NCBI GenBank assembly: GCA_903826575.1
Contig: CAIKEU010000029.1
Span: 40,704 to 104,703, forward strand
Length of the DNA: 64,000 bases
Origin: an uncultured bacterium
Lineage (GTDB): Bacteria; Actinomycetota; Actinomycetes; S36-B12; CAIYMF01
Direction: 5' to 3'
The notes beneath the pieces were generated by a model, which was given only the letters and a program-made list of their open reading frames with translations, was not told the origin of the DNA and did not search any database. Shown piece after piece: positions 46,265 to 58,105 of the stretch. Each line of letters starts with the position of its first letter. The first letter of the stretch is position 1. Made by a program: the position numbers and the translations under genes.

Positions 46265-46411
46265 GTCGCCTCCTGACGCCGAACGTGCCGTCAGCCTAGC
46301 GAAAACAGCAGCGTGTACGCCTGCATGCCACGGGTCTGTCCGGTGAATTGGCTACGCAACCACTAGCTCCTCACTCAGTATCGAACTGCCGCCACGCATC
46401 TGGCACAGTCG

Positions 46412-46930
46412 CTACAACTTGACGGAGTTAGCCACGCCCAGTGCGCCGAGGTTCACGACCAGAATCCGCACCGGCTCCTCGCCCTTGTTAACGCCGTTAT
46501 GACGAGTACCAACGGCCTCCATGATGGCCTGACCCTTGCGATACGTCTTGGTAATGTCACCGTCGTACGTCACTGTCACCGCGCCAGACAAGATGTAGGC
46601 GTACATCGGCGCGTCATGACGATGCCAGCCGGTCTGCTGACCAGGCAGCAGCGTAATGATCGATGAGGAGACCTCGGCGGGCAACTGGGTCGGATACGCA
46701 AGCGGCTGCCCGAGGACGGTAGTCGTCTGCTTGGTGAGCAGTGCAATCGGGGGCACAGCCGAAGGGGTACTGGGCGAAGGGGTACTGGGCGAAGGGCCAG
46801 CCACGCTGGGCGCGACGGGATGGGCCGATGCTGAACCACCCGTGACTGCCCCGACCAGTGCTAGCGAAGCAACCATGGCAGCTGCACTGGCTGCGTAAAC
46901 ACGTTGGCGCGCACCGCGTGAAACATACAT
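46412..46930 (-). CDS. Secreted cupin-domain protein
   Basis: 172 aa. Signal peptide residues 1-36 (ending ASAHP), a Ser/Pro linker with a duplicated PSTPSPSTP, and a single cupin_2 domain: LLPGQQTGWHRHDAPMYAYILSGAVTVTYDGD gives metal ligands His-x-His, with a late GTRHNGVN His. Extracytoplasmic; substrate unknown. Confidence 0.78.
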   Translation of the reverse strand: MYVSRGARQRVYAASAAAMVASLALVGAVTGGSASAHPVAPSVAGPSPSTPSPSTPSAVPPIALLTKQTTTVLGQPLAYPTQLPAEVSSSIITLLPGQQTGWHRHDAPMYAYILSGAVTVTYDGDITKTYRKGQAIMEAVGTRHNGVNKGEEPVRILVVNLGALGVANSVKL

Positions 46931-47013
46931 AGTTCCGACGTTACGACTCGAAGCGGCTTACGCGAACATGTGTCACCCGTGTGCCAACACCACAGAGCAA
47001 ACTGTGAACCTGT

Positions 47014-48195
47014 TTACCGGCCCTTGAGTGGTTCTCCATGAGCGCCGAGTCCTTCAGCCAGATCAAGAATTTCTTCAACCAGGGCGAAGACCTCGTCATG
47101 TTCAATCAAAAATCCGTCATGGCCGAAGTCGGACTTAATAATGCGCAAGCCCGTCACCGTATTTCCTGCCAACTCCGCAATCTGTTCTTGCAGATAAACG
47201 GGATACAGACGATCGGTGTCGATACCAGCAACCAACAGTGGAACGTTCAACGCACCCAACGCTTTCTCGACTCCCCCTCGTCCGCGACCAACGTCCCACG
47301 TATTCATCGCATCGGTGAGTGCTACGTATGAGCCAGCATCAAATCGTTTCGCGAGCTTATTCGCGTGATGATCCAGATACGACTGAATGGCGTAGCGGCC
47401 TTCACGCAGTGGATCCTCGTCGACCTGAGGCTGGTTATTGAATCGCTCCTGCAGTTCAAACTCGCTGCGATACGTCAGGTGCGCGATCCGACGGGCAAGG
47501 CCAAGCCCGACGGTTGGCCCCTGCCCCGGCGCAGCATCGTAGTAGTCGCCACCCTGCCAGCCATGATCTGAGGTTATCGCCAAATTCTGGATTGTTTGAG
47601 TAGCAATCTGATCGGCCGTCGCAGCAGCACCAACTGCTAGCACCAGGACTGCCCCCACCCGATCGGGAGCCGACACGGCCCATTCAAGTGCGCGCATCCC
47701 GCCCATCGATCCACCGATAACCGCCGCCCAGCGGGTTATTCCGAGGTGATCGGCTAACGACTGCTCGGCCCGCACCTGATCGCCGACCGTGATTCGCGGA
47801 AAGCGTGATCCATACGGACGTCCATCGGGTGCCAACGATGACGGACCCGTCGTCCCCTGACAGCCACCTAAGACGTTGGGCGCCACAACAAACCAGCGAT
47901 CGGTGTCTAGTGGGCGGTCGGGACCAATGAGCCCATCCCACCAGCCAGGGGTGGGATGGGCATCAGTGATGGGGCCCACGACGTGTGAGTCGCCCGTTAG
48001 TGCATGTAAAACCAAGACTGCGTTAGAGCCATCTGGCGCAAGAGTGCCCCAGGTTTCATACGCAACGGTGACCCCATCGAGCACACCCCCGAACTCGAGC
48101 TCGAGCGAGCCGACGTCGGCAAACTGCCGACCGCCCACAGGGTCTCCCGCCCGCCAAGCACCGCTGGCGGGAGGGAGACCCTGTGGTTGCGTCAT
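47014..48195 (-). CDS. metX: Homoserine O-acetyltransferase
   Basis: 393 aa alpha/beta-hydrolase fold. The nucleophile Ser lies in [12 protein letters not shown], oxyanion motif HALTGDSHV, and the C-terminal His in [10 protein letters not shown]. It acylates homoserine for methionine synthesis. Six bases downstream of metY, so they form one operon under the metY leader. Acetyl versus succinyl specificity is inferred from actinobacterial usage. Confidence 0.94.
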   Translation of the reverse strand: MTQPQGLPPASGAWRAGDPVGGRQFADVGSLELEFGGVLDGVTVAYETWGTLAPDGSNAVLVLHALTGDSHVVGPITDAHPTPGWWDGLIGPDRPLDTDRWFVVAPNVLGGCQGTTGPSSLAPDGRPYGSRFPRITVGDQVRAEQSLADHLGITRWAAVIGGSMGGMRALEWAVSAPDRVGAVLVLAVGAAATADQIATQTIQNLAITSDHGWQGGDYYDAAPGQGPTVGLGLARRIAHLTYRSEFELQERFNNQPQVDEDPLREGRYAIQSYLDHHANKLAKRFDAGSYVALTDAMNTWDVGRGRGGVEKALGALNVPLLVAGIDTDRLYPVYLQEQIAELAGNTVTGLRIIKSDFGHDGFLIEHDEVFALVEEILDLAEGLGAHGEPLKGR

Positions 48196-48201
48196 ATCTC
48201 G

Positions 48202-49497
<1,296 letters not shown>

Positions 49498-49607
49498 TTT
49501 CTTTTCTCCGTACATCAAGTGGGATATGAAGTTTGGCTACCGATCAATCAACGTCGACTGACGGCTTTGATGGGTGCTGGTGGGCTGTCGGCCGCATAAA
49601 ATGCGCA

Positions 49608-49633
49608 AGGCCAGAGATCACCATCTCCGGCCT
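49608..49633 (-). promoter_or_regulatory. RNA hairpin in the metY leader
   Basis: The minus-strand RNA folds AGGCCGGAGAU with AUCUCUGGCCU (11 bp, one G-U pair); the same position is an A-C mismatch on the plus strand, favouring function in the metY transcript. A smaller hairpin CGCAT/ATGCG follows (49593-49605). No U-tract follows, so it is not a classical terminator. Confidence 0.55.
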
Positions 49634-49655
49634 GTGTACGACGACTGCGTCAACG

Positions 49656-49697
49656 TCAGTGACGGGGCATCTCGTACATGGCCGACCTCATACACAT
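49656..49697 (-). CDS. Putative Met/Cys-rich leader peptide of metY
   Basis: Thirteen codons, MCMRSAMYEMPRH, then TGA, ending 158 bases before metY. Four Met and one Cys in 13 residues fit a leader peptide sensing charged Met or Cys tRNA. There is no Shine-Dalgarno, so it could be leaderless. The frame is open further upstream, so the start is a proposal. The remaining bases of the 393-base metY/UbiA interval hold no other gene I can support. Confidence 0.5.
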   Translation of the reverse strand: MCMRSAMYEMPRH

Positions 49698-49890
49698 CTG
49701 ACTAGAAACGCGACCCAAATCTAGGTAGCGTCGGGAGACAAGGTTGAGCCGGTACATGACGTAGACGTTAGCAAGCCCCGTGCCACGCAACAAATGCCGC
49801 CACCGGAAAGGCAGTATTGCAAACAATTCGCAGCAGTCGAACTGCGCCGAGACGTCATTGATCACTATTCGCAACTGACACACTGATCAT

Positions 49891-50724
49891 GTGACCGATC
49901 ACCCGCCCAGTAGGCTCGTTGCGCTAATTCAAGCCTGCCATCCAGGGCCGACTGCCGTCGTCACGCTTGTGATTTCGGCTATGGCGCTAGCTGCCGGACG
50001 ATCTCTTGCCGGGGCGGTTGCAATGGGCCTGGCTGGACTCGCAGGCCAACTGTCCGTCGGTTGGTCTAATGACGCCCACGACGCCGCTGGAGATATCCGC
50101 GCGAACCGCTTGGACAAACCGACAGTACGAGGTGAACTCACCTCAGCACACTTATGGTCCTGCGCACTCATCACATTAACCATGTGCGTGCCGCTGTCAT
50201 TCATGGCTGCCGGGTTGCGCGGTGGCTTTGCCCACCTCATCGCAGTGGCCTCGGCTTGGGCGTACAACTTCTATTTCAAGACGACCCTGCTGTCGTGGCT
50301 GCCGTATGCGATCTCGTTCGGCTTGATCCCCGCCTTCGTGACCTACGGATTGACACCATCACATCCACCGGCGATGTGGCTGAGCATTGCGGCCGCACTC
50401 ATGGGAGTCGGTGCTCATTTCGCTAACGCACTTCCCGATCTTGAATCCGATGCCTCAATCGATGCGGGGGGTGCGGCGCTGGCCCTTGGACGTCGTAGAA
50501 CATCAGTCGTCGCTGTGGGTCTACTGCTCATGGCCATCGCAATATTGATCGCGCACGTGAACCTTGGAAGTGCGATCTCAATCGCAGTCGTCTCGATCAG
50601 CGTTCTCGTGATCGCCGCAGCCCTGCGATCGAGAAATGACAAGATCTTGTTCACGGTGGCGATGGGACTGGCACTGATGGCCGTAGTGCTGCTTGTTATC
50701 TCTTCAACATCCCTGTCGCAGTAG
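49891..50724 (+). CDS. UbiA-family prenyltransferase
   Basis: 277 aa; GTG start. About eight helices. The first Asp-rich motif NDAHDAAGDIRANRLDKP (about residues 60-77) matches the UbiA NDxxDxxxD prenyl-diphosphate site; the second is NALPDLESDASIDAGG. It would join a prenyl chain to an aromatic or other acceptor in the membrane. The acceptor is not evident from neighbours. MenA and heme O synthase signatures are not clear. Confidence 0.83.
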   Translation: MTDHPPSRLVALIQACHPGPTAVVTLVISAMALAAGRSLAGAVAMGLAGLAGQLSVGWSNDAHDAAGDIRANRLDKPTVRGELTSAHLWSCALITLTMCVPLSFMAAGLRGGFAHLIAVASAWAYNFYFKTTLLSWLPYAISFGLIPAFVTYGLTPSHPPAMWLSIAAALMGVGAHFANALPDLESDASIDAGGAALALGRRRTSVVAVGLLLMAIAILIAHVNLGSAISIAVVSISVLVIAAALRSRNDKILFTVAMGLALMAVVLLVISSTSLSQ

Positions 50725-50736
50725 GGGGCAAAAATC

Positions 50737-50770
50737 AGGTGGGCCCCGCACCGAAGTGCAGGGCCCACCT
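50737..50770. terminator. Bidirectional terminator
   Basis: AGGTGGGCCC (50737-50746) pairs with GGGCCCACCT (50761-50770), with GCA/TGC extending inside the loop. AAAAA at 50730-50734 gives a U-tract for the minus-strand betaine operon. Confidence 0.8.
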
Positions 50771-50790
50771 AATAGTTCGTCGAGGCTACG

Positions 50791-51789
50791 TCAGCCTGCG
50801 AGCCAGGCATCGACCTTGGCCTGATTTGCATCGACCCAGGCCTTAGCAGCTGCATCATCGGTGGCTCCACCCTGAATTGCAGCGGCGACCGAGTTCTGAT
50901 CGTCGTTGGTCCAGCTGAAGTTCTTGATGAAGTTAACGGCCGGTCCACCAGCGGTTACCCAGTCTGCGCGGGCAACCTTGTTAAGCGGGTACGGCGGGTA
51001 GTCACAGGCGACCTTCTTGGGATCTGCATCGCAGCCAGGGGTGTAGGCAGGAAGCTTCACCTGAGCAACGGGGTACTTCGCAAGTGCCCACTGCGGAGTG
51101 TAGAAGTACATGAGCAGCGGGGTGCTCTTCTCGGTCGCGTTCTTAAGGGCGGTGATCAAACCGGCCTCAGATCCTGCGTACTTCACGGCGTAGTTGAGGT
51201 TGAGGTTCTTCACCAGAGCCTCGTCGTTTGTGACGTACGACGGATCGCCATCGAGAAGCTGTCCCTTACCACCGGACTCAGCAGTCTTAAACAGATCCGC
51301 GTGCTTGTTTAGGTTGTTCCAGTCAGTGATGTCCGGGTACTTATCGGCCATCCACTTGGGAACGAACCAACCGATGACACCGTTGTTGCCTGCAGAGCCC
51401 AGGTCAACAGCCTTCTTCTGATCGGTGATGTACTTCTTGGCGAGGTCTTGGTGACCCCAGTTTTCCAAGATCACGTCAATCTGACCCGATCCGAAACCCT
51501 CCCATGAAACCTGTTCGGCAACCTTGGAGATCTTCGTCTGGCAATTGAGCTTCGTGCGAAGGACGTAGTCGACAACCGCAACGTCCGCCTCATAACCAAC
51601 CCACGGATTGTCAGCAATCTGGACGGGCGTGGATCCGCACGCGACCGTGGCCGCCGTTGATCCCCCACCGGATGTCGACGGTGCAGCACTGGTGCTACCG
51701 CCGGATGATGAGCCGGCACAGGCCGACAGCATCAAGGCTGCAGCGGCTACAACGCCTACTGCGGCGAACTTCCTACGAGTGTTAACCAC
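50791..51789 (-). CDS. Glycine betaine/choline-type substrate-binding lipoprotein (OpuAC/ProX)
   Basis: 332 aa from GTG 51789, five bases after AAGGGATCC. The signal peptide ends in the lipobox LSAC (residue about 23), then a Ser/Gly/Thr linker. The fold is PF04069: DNPWVGYEADVAVVDYVL, VSWEGFGSGQIDVILENWG, and the C-terminal half with YFYTPQWALAKYP. Trp and Tyr residues of this kind form the quaternary-ammonium cage. Last gene of the leftward betaine operon. Confidence 0.87.
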   Translation of the reverse strand: MVNTRRKFAAVGVVAAAALMLSACAGSSSGGSTSAAPSTSGGGSTAATVACGSTPVQIADNPWVGYEADVAVVDYVLRTKLNCQTKISKVAEQVSWEGFGSGQIDVILENWGHQDLAKKYITDQKKAVDLGSAGNNGVIGWFVPKWMADKYPDITDWNNLNKHADLFKTAESGGKGQLLDGDPSYVTNDEALVKNLNLNYAVKYAGSEAGLITALKNATEKSTPLLMYFYTPQWALAKYPVAQVKLPAYTPGCDADPKKVACDYPPYPLNKVARADWVTAGGPAVNFIKNFSWTNDDQNSVAAAIQGGATDDAAAKAWVDANQAKVDAWLAG

Positions 51790-51823
51790 GAGGATCCCTT
51801 CTCGATCCGGTCTGTCCGGACAC

Positions 51824-53764
51824 CTAACCAACATCCGACGACGTCCGCCGAACGCGACCTGCTGACTGACTAATTCGATCTAACATCACACCTAGCAGAA
51901 CAATGGCGATTCCCGCAGCAAGTCCTACCCCAACGTCACGCTCTTGTGAGAATCCCTTGACCACTTCGTAACCTAAACCACCGCCGCCGACTAAACCACC
52001 AATAACGACCATGGCCATGACATAAATAATGCCTTGGTTGAGTGCTACCAGAATGATCGGCCGTGCCATGGGCACCTGAACTTTGAAAATCTCCTGCCAG
52101 GAATTGGCTCCAACAGAACGCGAGGCTTCGATGGTGTCCGATGGGACTGTCGAAATACCCTCGCCCACAATCTTGATAACCGCCGGGGCCGCATAAATGA
52201 CAGCGGCGATGATCGCGGTAAGCCGGGTTGAACCGAACAGTGTTAGACAGGGCACAAGATAAACGAACGGTGGCAACACCTGTCCCGCGTCAAGGATAGG
52301 TCGCCAGACGCGATCTGCCCTCTTACTACGGCCAATCCACACGCCAATGAGCAAGCCAAGTATCAGCGTCAAAGCGGCTGCTAGTACTACCTGAGTCAAA
52401 GTAACCATGGTGTCTGGCCACAGTGCGATGACCACACACCCAGCCAGACACAGGATCGCCGTCATTGCCGTCCGCACGCGGCCGAGGATCAGCGCGAGCA
52501 CAGCAAAAGCCGCGATAACAATGAACCACGGAGTGCCCGTGAACAGACTCTCCAGCGGATTGATCAGCCACACGGTGATCCACTCAGTGAACGCCGTCGT
52601 GATCGGGTACAAGACGTTGTTTAACGAGTCGGTGGCCGTGTTCACCGGATCGGTTATGGGGTGGCTCCACGCCTGATTCCATGTAGCCGTTTTCGGTGCG
52701 ATCGCGGGCAGCAGCGCGCCAACAGCAATCAACACCGCCGCAACAGCGCGGTTTGTCCAGGTCTCCTTCTTACTGCGTTGTCCGGCAGCGCTACGGGTGC
52801 TGGCGGCCGAAATCACGCGATCCAGAACAATTGCCATAATGACAAGCGCTAAGCCGCTATTAAATGCCGCTCCGATGTTCAGAATTTCAAGGGCACCCAA
52901 CACCGATTGGCCGAGCCCGGGCGCGGCAACAAGAGCCGCGATCGTGATCATCGAAAGCGCTGCCATCACGGTTTGGTTGATACCGACAACCCGCGTTCGT
53001 CTCGACATCGGGAGTTGAACATCACGAAGGACCTGCCACCCCGTTGCGCCAAGTGAACGTGAAGCTTCGACGGAAGCCTCGGACACCTCGCGGATACCCA
53101 CGCTCGTTAGGCGGATTGTCGGCGGGATCGCGTAAATAATCGTCGCCACGATTCCAGACGGGGGGCCGATCAGGAAGAAGAGCGCAATAAAACCCAGATA
53201 AGCCAAGGACGGCATGATCTGGAGCGTGTCCAAAATCGGCATCATGATTCGGTTGAAGCGATCCGACAGGCCGCACGCAATTCCCAGTGGGATGCCGATT
53301 AGCAGCGAGAGCAGAACCGAGATCGCGATGAGCACAAGAGTTTGCATGCTCTCGTCCCACAACCCAAGAACGCCAAAGCTCAACATTCCCAGTGCAGTTA
53401 GAAGTGCCATCCGCCAACCAGCGACAAGCAGCGCAAGAGCCGAGCCCAGCCCGATCATGCCGGTCCAGCCCAGTTGCTTGGTGACCCACACTCCTGCGTT
53501 GTACAAACCGTTGAGAACGTTGATGATCGGCTGCGTCCACGACACGAGCCCGAGGTTGCTAGCGAAGTTCTGGAGCGCGTCTTGAACGAAGGGAGGCGTC
53601 CCGGCTTCTAACGGAAACTTACCGTTGAGCAGTAGCCAGAGAACTATCCACGACACAAACCACGCCAGCAGTTGCCATTTCATCCCGAATCGGCGAGGCG
53701 CAGCACCGGCCGGCGCGGGCGGCGCAGGCGGGGCGGACGGTGCGTCCGCAGTTACCGCCGTCAT
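51824..53764 (-). CDS. Betaine ABC transporter permease, two fused permease modules
   Basis: 646 aa, twice the usual ProW/OpuAB length. Two BPD_transp_1 modules, each with its own EAA loop: [25 protein letters not shown] (first) and [24 protein letters not shown] (second). A Pro/Ala-rich cytosolic N-terminus precedes the first helix. The single chain can supply both halves of the channel. The stop is 34 bases before the binding-protein gene; the start overlaps the ATPase stop. Confidence 0.88.
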   Translation of the reverse strand: MTAVTADAPSAPPAPPAPAGAAPRRFGMKWQLLAWFVSWIVLWLLLNGKFPLEAGTPPFVQDALQNFASNLGLVSWTQPIINVLNGLYNAGVWVTKQLGWTGMIGLGSALALLVAGWRMALLTALGMLSFGVLGLWDESMQTLVLIAISVLLSLLIGIPLGIACGLSDRFNRIMMPILDTLQIMPSLAYLGFIALFFLIGPPSGIVATIIYAIPPTIRLTSVGIREVSEASVEASRSLGATGWQVLRDVQLPMSRRTRVVGINQTVMAALSMITIAALVAAPGLGQSVLGALEILNIGAAFNSGLALVIMAIVLDRVISAASTRSAAGQRSKKETWTNRAVAAVLIAVGALLPAIAPKTATWNQAWSHPITDPVNTATDSLNNVLYPITTAFTEWITVWLINPLESLFTGTPWFIVIAAFAVLALILGRVRTAMTAILCLAGCVVIALWPDTMVTLTQVVLAAALTLILGLLIGVWIGRSKRADRVWRPILDAGQVLPPFVYLVPCLTLFGSTRLTAIIAAVIYAAPAVIKIVGEGISTVPSDTIEASRSVGANSWQEIFKVQVPMARPIILVALNQGIIYVMAMVVIGGLVGGGGLGYEVVKGFSQERDVGVGLAAGIAIVLLGVMLDRISQSAGRVRRTSSDVG

Positions 53765-54819
53765 CCCTGAGCGCTTCCGGCGATCACCGCGAGCAAATCG
53801 TCGCGATCTACAAGCCCCAGCAACTGCCCATCCTTGACAATGCGAGCCGGCGCGGACGACGACGTAATCGGCGCAATCGACTCACGAATCACTAAGTCAG
53901 GTGACAATTCCGGACCGTCGAGCGGCTCACCAGGCTTCACATCACGCATGATCCAGCGCATCGTCAGCACGTGCGAACGCGGAATATCTCGCGTGAAATC
54001 CGCGACATAATCATCGGCCGGGGCTCCAACAAGCTCGTCAGGTCGGCCAAGTTGGACGATTCGTCCGTTACGCATGATCGCGATGCGATCACCGAGCCGC
54101 AGCGCCTCAGATAGATCATGGGTAATGAAGACCATGGTCTTGCCCACCTCATGGTGCAGACGCAAAACCTCGTCCTGCATGCCGCGGCGAATCAGTGGAT
54201 CCAGCGCCGAAAACGGCTCGTCAAAAAACATGATGTCCGGATCGCCCGCGAGAGCACGTGCGAGCCCGACGCGCTGCTGCATTCCACCCGACAACTGGTC
54301 AGGGAACGAATTCTCAAAGCCAGATAGTCCAACGAGTTCAACGACTTCTTGGGCACGGGCTAAACGCGACGCCTTCCCATCGCCTCGAACCTCAAGCCCG
54401 TAGGCCACGTTATCGAGTACGCGACGATGCGGAAGCAAACCGAAGTGCTGGAACACCATTGAGAAACGATTCCGGCGAAGTTCGCGCAACTTTTTCTCAT
54501 CGGCTGCCGAGAGGTTGTCACCATCGACGAACACATCGCCGGCTGTTGGCTCTATCAACCGAGTGATGCAACGAACGAGAGTGGACTTGCCTGACCCTGA
54601 AAGTCCCATCACGACGAAAACTTCGCCCGGGGCAACATCAAACGACACATCGCGCACGGCAGCTACGCAACCAGTATCGGCTTTGAGTTCCGCAGGCGAA
54701 AGTTCCGCATGTGCCGACCCCGGAATCGTCTCTGCCTTTGGGCCAAAGACTTTCCAGAGATTACGAACTGAAACTGCCGGTTCAGTTGTCTGACTCGGTG
54801 TCGCCGTGGGTGAACTCAT
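53761..54819 (-). CDS. Betaine ABC transporter ATPase with C-terminal CBS-like region (OpuAA/ProV)
   Basis: 352 aa. Walker [11 protein letters not shown]-loop [24 protein letters not shown] typical of ProV, signature LSGGMQQR, Walker [21 protein letters not shown]. Residues about 290-350 resemble a CBS repeat ([15 protein letters not shown]), which in OpuA senses ionic strength. Both ends overlap neighbours by ATGA, so the whole operon is translationally coupled. Confidence 0.9.
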   Translation of the reverse strand: MSSPTATPSQTTEPAVSVRNLWKVFGPKAETIPGSAHAELSPAELKADTGCVAAVRDVSFDVAPGEVFVVMGLSGSGKSTLVRCITRLIEPTAGDVFVDGDNLSAADEKKLRELRRNRFSMVFQHFGLLPHRRVLDNVAYGLEVRGDGKASRLARAQEVVELVGLSGFENSFPDQLSGGMQQRVGLARALAGDPDIMFFDEPFSALDPLIRRGMQDEVLRLHHEVGKTMVFITHDLSEALRLGDRIAIMRNGRIVQLGRPDELVGAPADDYVADFTRDIPRSHVLTMRWIMRDVKPGEPLDGPELSPDLVIRESIAPITSSSAPARIVKDGQLLGLVDRDDLLAVIAGSAQG

Positions 54820-56303
54820 GCGTCAGGTGACTCCGCTCCAGCAAACCACCCGCTCGGTGCGGGGGAAAGGTTTTGATAAATGTGCTTTGGCTCAACATAT
54901 TCGGCGAATCCGGCTATGCCTAGTTCTCGGCCGACACCTGATTGCTTGAACCCACCCCACTCCGCTGACGGGCGGTACGGGTGATAGTCGTTGATCCAAA
55001 TCGTCCCGTGACGTAGAGCGTTGGCAACACGCTGCGCGCGGTTGAGATCGTTCGTCCAGACTGCACCAGCCAGACCGTAAATCGTGTCATTTCCCAGGGC
55101 GATCGCTTCGGCTTCGTCACTGAACGTTTCAACCGTCAGCACCGGACCAAACGACTCATCCTGCACACAGCTCATCGCGGTGTTGCAGCCGTCGAGAACT
55201 GTTGGCAGGTAGTAATAGCCGTCGGCAAACTCCGCACCGTCAGGGGCCTTGCCACCACATCGAAGAACGGCACCCTCAGCGACACCGCGCTGAACATATG
55301 CATCTACTTTCGCGCGATGATCGGAAGAAATCAGCGCCCCTGATTCGGCATCGGGATCGAATGGCCCGCCGAGTCGAATCGACTCAGCAATGGCCACCAC
55401 TCGATCGACAACGAGATCGTGGATCGACTCCTCGACAATGAGTCGGGCACCCGCCGAGCACACTTGACCTGAGTGCAGGAAGATGGCAGTGGCGGCGTTG
55501 TCTATGGCCGCATCAAGATCCGCATCAGCAAAAATGATGTTGGGGTTCTTACCGCCGAGTTCGAGGGCAACCTTCTTCACCGTGCCAGCGGCGGCAGCCA
55601 TGATGCGTCGACCAGTGATCACACCGCCGGTAAACGAGACCATGTCTACATCAGGGTGATCCGACAACGGTGCACCCGCTTCGGCGCCCGCACCGAGGAC
55701 GAGATTGGCCACGCCATCGGGCAATCCGGCTTCGGCCAGCACCTTCATCAGACGGATCGTGGTGTGCGGGGTTAGCTCACTTGGCTTGATAACAAAGGTA
55801 TTTCCGGCTGCAAGTGCTGGCGCAACCTTCCAGGCAGCCTGGAGTAATGGATAGTTCCACGGCGTAATCAAGCCACAGACACCGACCGGCTCGTACGCGA
55901 CGCGAGAAAAAACACCCGTCGCACCTGGTTCGACGATCCGACCCTGATTTGTGTTCGCGAGGCCGGCGAACCATCGGAAACTACTAACGATGTCGCCAAC
56001 GTCGTAGCGAGCCTCGATGATGCGCTTACCGGTATCGCGAGCCTCGGCAGTTGCGATTACTTCACTGTCCCGCTCAAGTAGATCGGCAACGCGGTTCAAG
56101 AAAGCGCCACGTTCCGTCGCGCTGACTGTTGACCATCGGCCATCGTCGAAGGCCAGGCGTGCAGCGCGGATCGCGAGTTCAGTGTCTTGCCGCGTCGCCT
56201 CGTCAACAACGCCAACCAGCGAGCCGTCTGCGGGGCAATAGATCTCGCGGGTCAACCCCTTGGCCCCCGCCACCCACTGACCATCAATAAACAGATCAGC
56301 CAT
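54816..56303 (-). CDS. betB: Betaine aldehyde dehydrogenase
   Basis: 495 aa from ATG 56303, overlapping the betA stop. NAD-dependent aldehyde dehydrogenase: [24 protein letters not shown], catalytic Glu in LELGGKNPN and catalytic Cys in [11 protein letters not shown]. It oxidises betaine aldehyde to glycine betaine. Specificity is inferred from the adjacent choline dehydrogenase and betaine transporter; other aldehydes are possible. Confidence 0.88.
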   Translation of the reverse strand: MADLFIDGQWVAGAKGLTREIYCPADGSLVGVVDEATRQDTELAIRAARLAFDDGRWSTVSATERGAFLNRVADLLERDSEVIATAEARDTGKRIIEARYDVGDIVSSFRWFAGLANTNQGRIVEPGATGVFSRVAYEPVGVCGLITPWNYPLLQAAWKVAPALAAGNTFVIKPSELTPHTTIRLMKVLAEAGLPDGVANLVLGAGAEAGAPLSDHPDVDMVSFTGGVITGRRIMAAAAGTVKKVALELGGKNPNIIFADADLDAAIDNAATAIFLHSGQVCSAGARLIVEESIHDLVVDRVVAIAESIRLGGPFDPDAESGALISSDHRAKVDAYVQRGVAEGAVLRCGGKAPDGAEFADGYYYLPTVLDGCNTAMSCVQDESFGPVLTVETFSDEAEAIALGNDTIYGLAGAVWTNDLNRAQRVANALRHGTIWINDYHPYRPSAEWGGFKQSGVGRELGIAGFAEYVEPKHIYQNLSPAPSGWFAGAESPDA

Positions 56304-57996
56304 TGTCGACAGCACTTTCGTTTGTGAGAACTGCGGACGACCGTGTTCCGGCCGGTTGATGACGATAGAATTCTCGATGGTCGGCTGCCAGCGGCGTATT
56401 TCCGAGGATGAGATCGCCAGCCTTCTCAGCCACCATCATCACTGGCCCGTAGAGATTGCCGTTAGTGATGTACGGGAAAACTGACGCGTCAACCACGCGA
56501 ATTCCTTCGAGCCCATGAACCTTCATGGTGGTGGGATCTACAACCGACATCTCATCGACACCCATCTTGTTCGTACATGACGGGTGCAGAGCAGTCTCGC
56601 CGTCCTTGCGAACCCAATCGAGGATCTGCTCGTCAGTTTCAACCTGCGGTCCTGGTGAAATCTCGCCAGAACTGTATTCGCTAAACGCTGGCTGACCCAG
56701 AATGTTTCGCGTGACGCGGATCGCTTCGATCCATTCGCGCTTATCCTGCTCGGTCGAGAGATAGTTGAACTGAATGGCCGGCTTCTGCGCTGGATCGTTG
56801 CTTTTCAATCGCACCCAACCGCGCGCATCAGAGAACATCGGACCAACATGCACCTGGTAACCGTGGCCACCAGCGGGCGAGGTGCCGTCGTAACGCACGG
56901 CAATCGGCAGGAAGTGGTACATCAAGTTCGGCCACTCGACGTTGTCATTGCTGCGTGCGAATCCGCCACCCTCGAAGGTGTTCGTGGCACCCGGACCCGA
57001 ACGCAGGAACAACCATTGAGCACCGATAAACGGACGACGCCACAATTTCAACTGTGGATTGAGCGAAACCGGCTGCTTACAACTGTGCTGGACGTAAACC
57101 TCAAGATGGTCTTGGAGATTCTCACCCACACCAGGGAGGTGATGAATGGGATCGATACCAACCGCACGAAGTCGCTCGGCGTCACCAACACCTGAGAGTT
57201 GAAGCACCTGTGGTGAATTGAAGGCGCCACCGCACAGGATGACTTCACCGGCGGTGATCTTCTCGACTCCGCCGCCCTTCTTCATCACTTCGACACCGGT
57301 AGCGCGTTTGCCGTCAAACAGCACTCGGGCAACTTGCGCATGGGTGCGAATTTCGAGATTGGGCCGACGCTTTGCCGGGTGCAGGTACGCACCCGCCGCC
57401 GATAAGCGTCGACCGCGACGAATGCTTTGATCGAAGGCGGCAAACCCTTCTTGCTTGTATCCATTCACATCTTTGGTGAGGTCAAATCCAGCTTCTTGGA
57501 CTGCCTTGAAGAACGCGCCGAACAGCGGATTCTTCACCGGCCCACGCTCAAGAGACAACGGGCCTGACCCGCCACGCCACTCGTCCGCACCGGCTAGGCA
57601 TGTTTCCATCTGCTTGAAATACGGCAAGCAGTGAGCGAAATCCCAGGTTTCCATACCGGGATCTGCTGCCCAGCGTTCGTAATCCATCGGATTGCCACGT
57701 TGGAAGATCTGCCCATTGATCGAACTCGAGCCACCGATAACTTTGCCCCGAGCATGGGCAACCTTGCGGCCGTCCATAAATGGCTCAGGCTCGGTCTCAT
57801 ACATCCAGTCGTAGTACGGATTACCCAGCATGAAGAACAGTGCCGCGGGCATGTGAATGAACACGTCCCACTTGTAGTCCCATCGACCGGCCTCAAGTAC
57901 GAGAACCTTGGTCGATGGATCCGCCGACAACTTGCTCGCCAGTGACGATCCAGCCGAACCCCCGCCGACGATGATGACGTCGTACGAGTTGGACAT
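56296..57996 (-). CDS. betA: Choline dehydrogenase (GMC flavoprotein)
   Basis: 566 aa; ATG after GGAGGAATT. FAD-binding [20 protein letters not shown] signatures [21 protein letters not shown] and [16 protein letters not shown], active-site His in [10 protein letters not shown], and [15 protein letters not shown]. It oxidises choline to betaine aldehyde. The length and motifs match BetA. It is 109 bases downstream of the methyltransferase gene, probably in the same transcript. Confidence 0.9.
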   Translation of the reverse strand: MSNSYDVIIVGGGSAGSSLASKLSADPSTKVLVLEAGRWDYKWDVFIHMPAALFFMLGNPYYDWMYETEPEPFMDGRKVAHARGKVIGGSSSINGQIFQRGNPMDYERWAADPGMETWDFAHCLPYFKQMETCLAGADEWRGGSGPLSLERGPVKNPLFGAFFKAVQEAGFDLTKDVNGYKQEGFAAFDQSIRRGRRLSAAGAYLHPAKRRPNLEIRTHAQVARVLFDGKRATGVEVMKKGGGVEKITAGEVILCGGAFNSPQVLQLSGVGDAERLRAVGIDPIHHLPGVGENLQDHLEVYVQHSCKQPVSLNPQLKLWRRPFIGAQWLFLRSGPGATNTFEGGGFARSNDNVEWPNLMYHFLPIAVRYDGTSPAGGHGYQVHVGPMFSDARGWVRLKSNDPAQKPAIQFNYLSTEQDKREWIEAIRVTRNILGQPAFSEYSSGEISPGPQVETDEQILDWVRKDGETALHPSCTNKMGVDEMSVVDPTTMKVHGLEGIRVVDASVFPYITNGNLYGPVMMVAEKAGDLILGNTPLAADHREFYRHQPAGTRSSAVLTNESAVDNG

Positions 57997-58105
57997 AATT
58001 CCTCCGAGTGCCGCCAGACCAGTGTTGTCAGATCAGTGTTAACCCAGTAACAGTGTGCGCTTTTTGCGCCGCGATGTTGACACTTTCGCCAATCAAATCC
58101 GCTGG

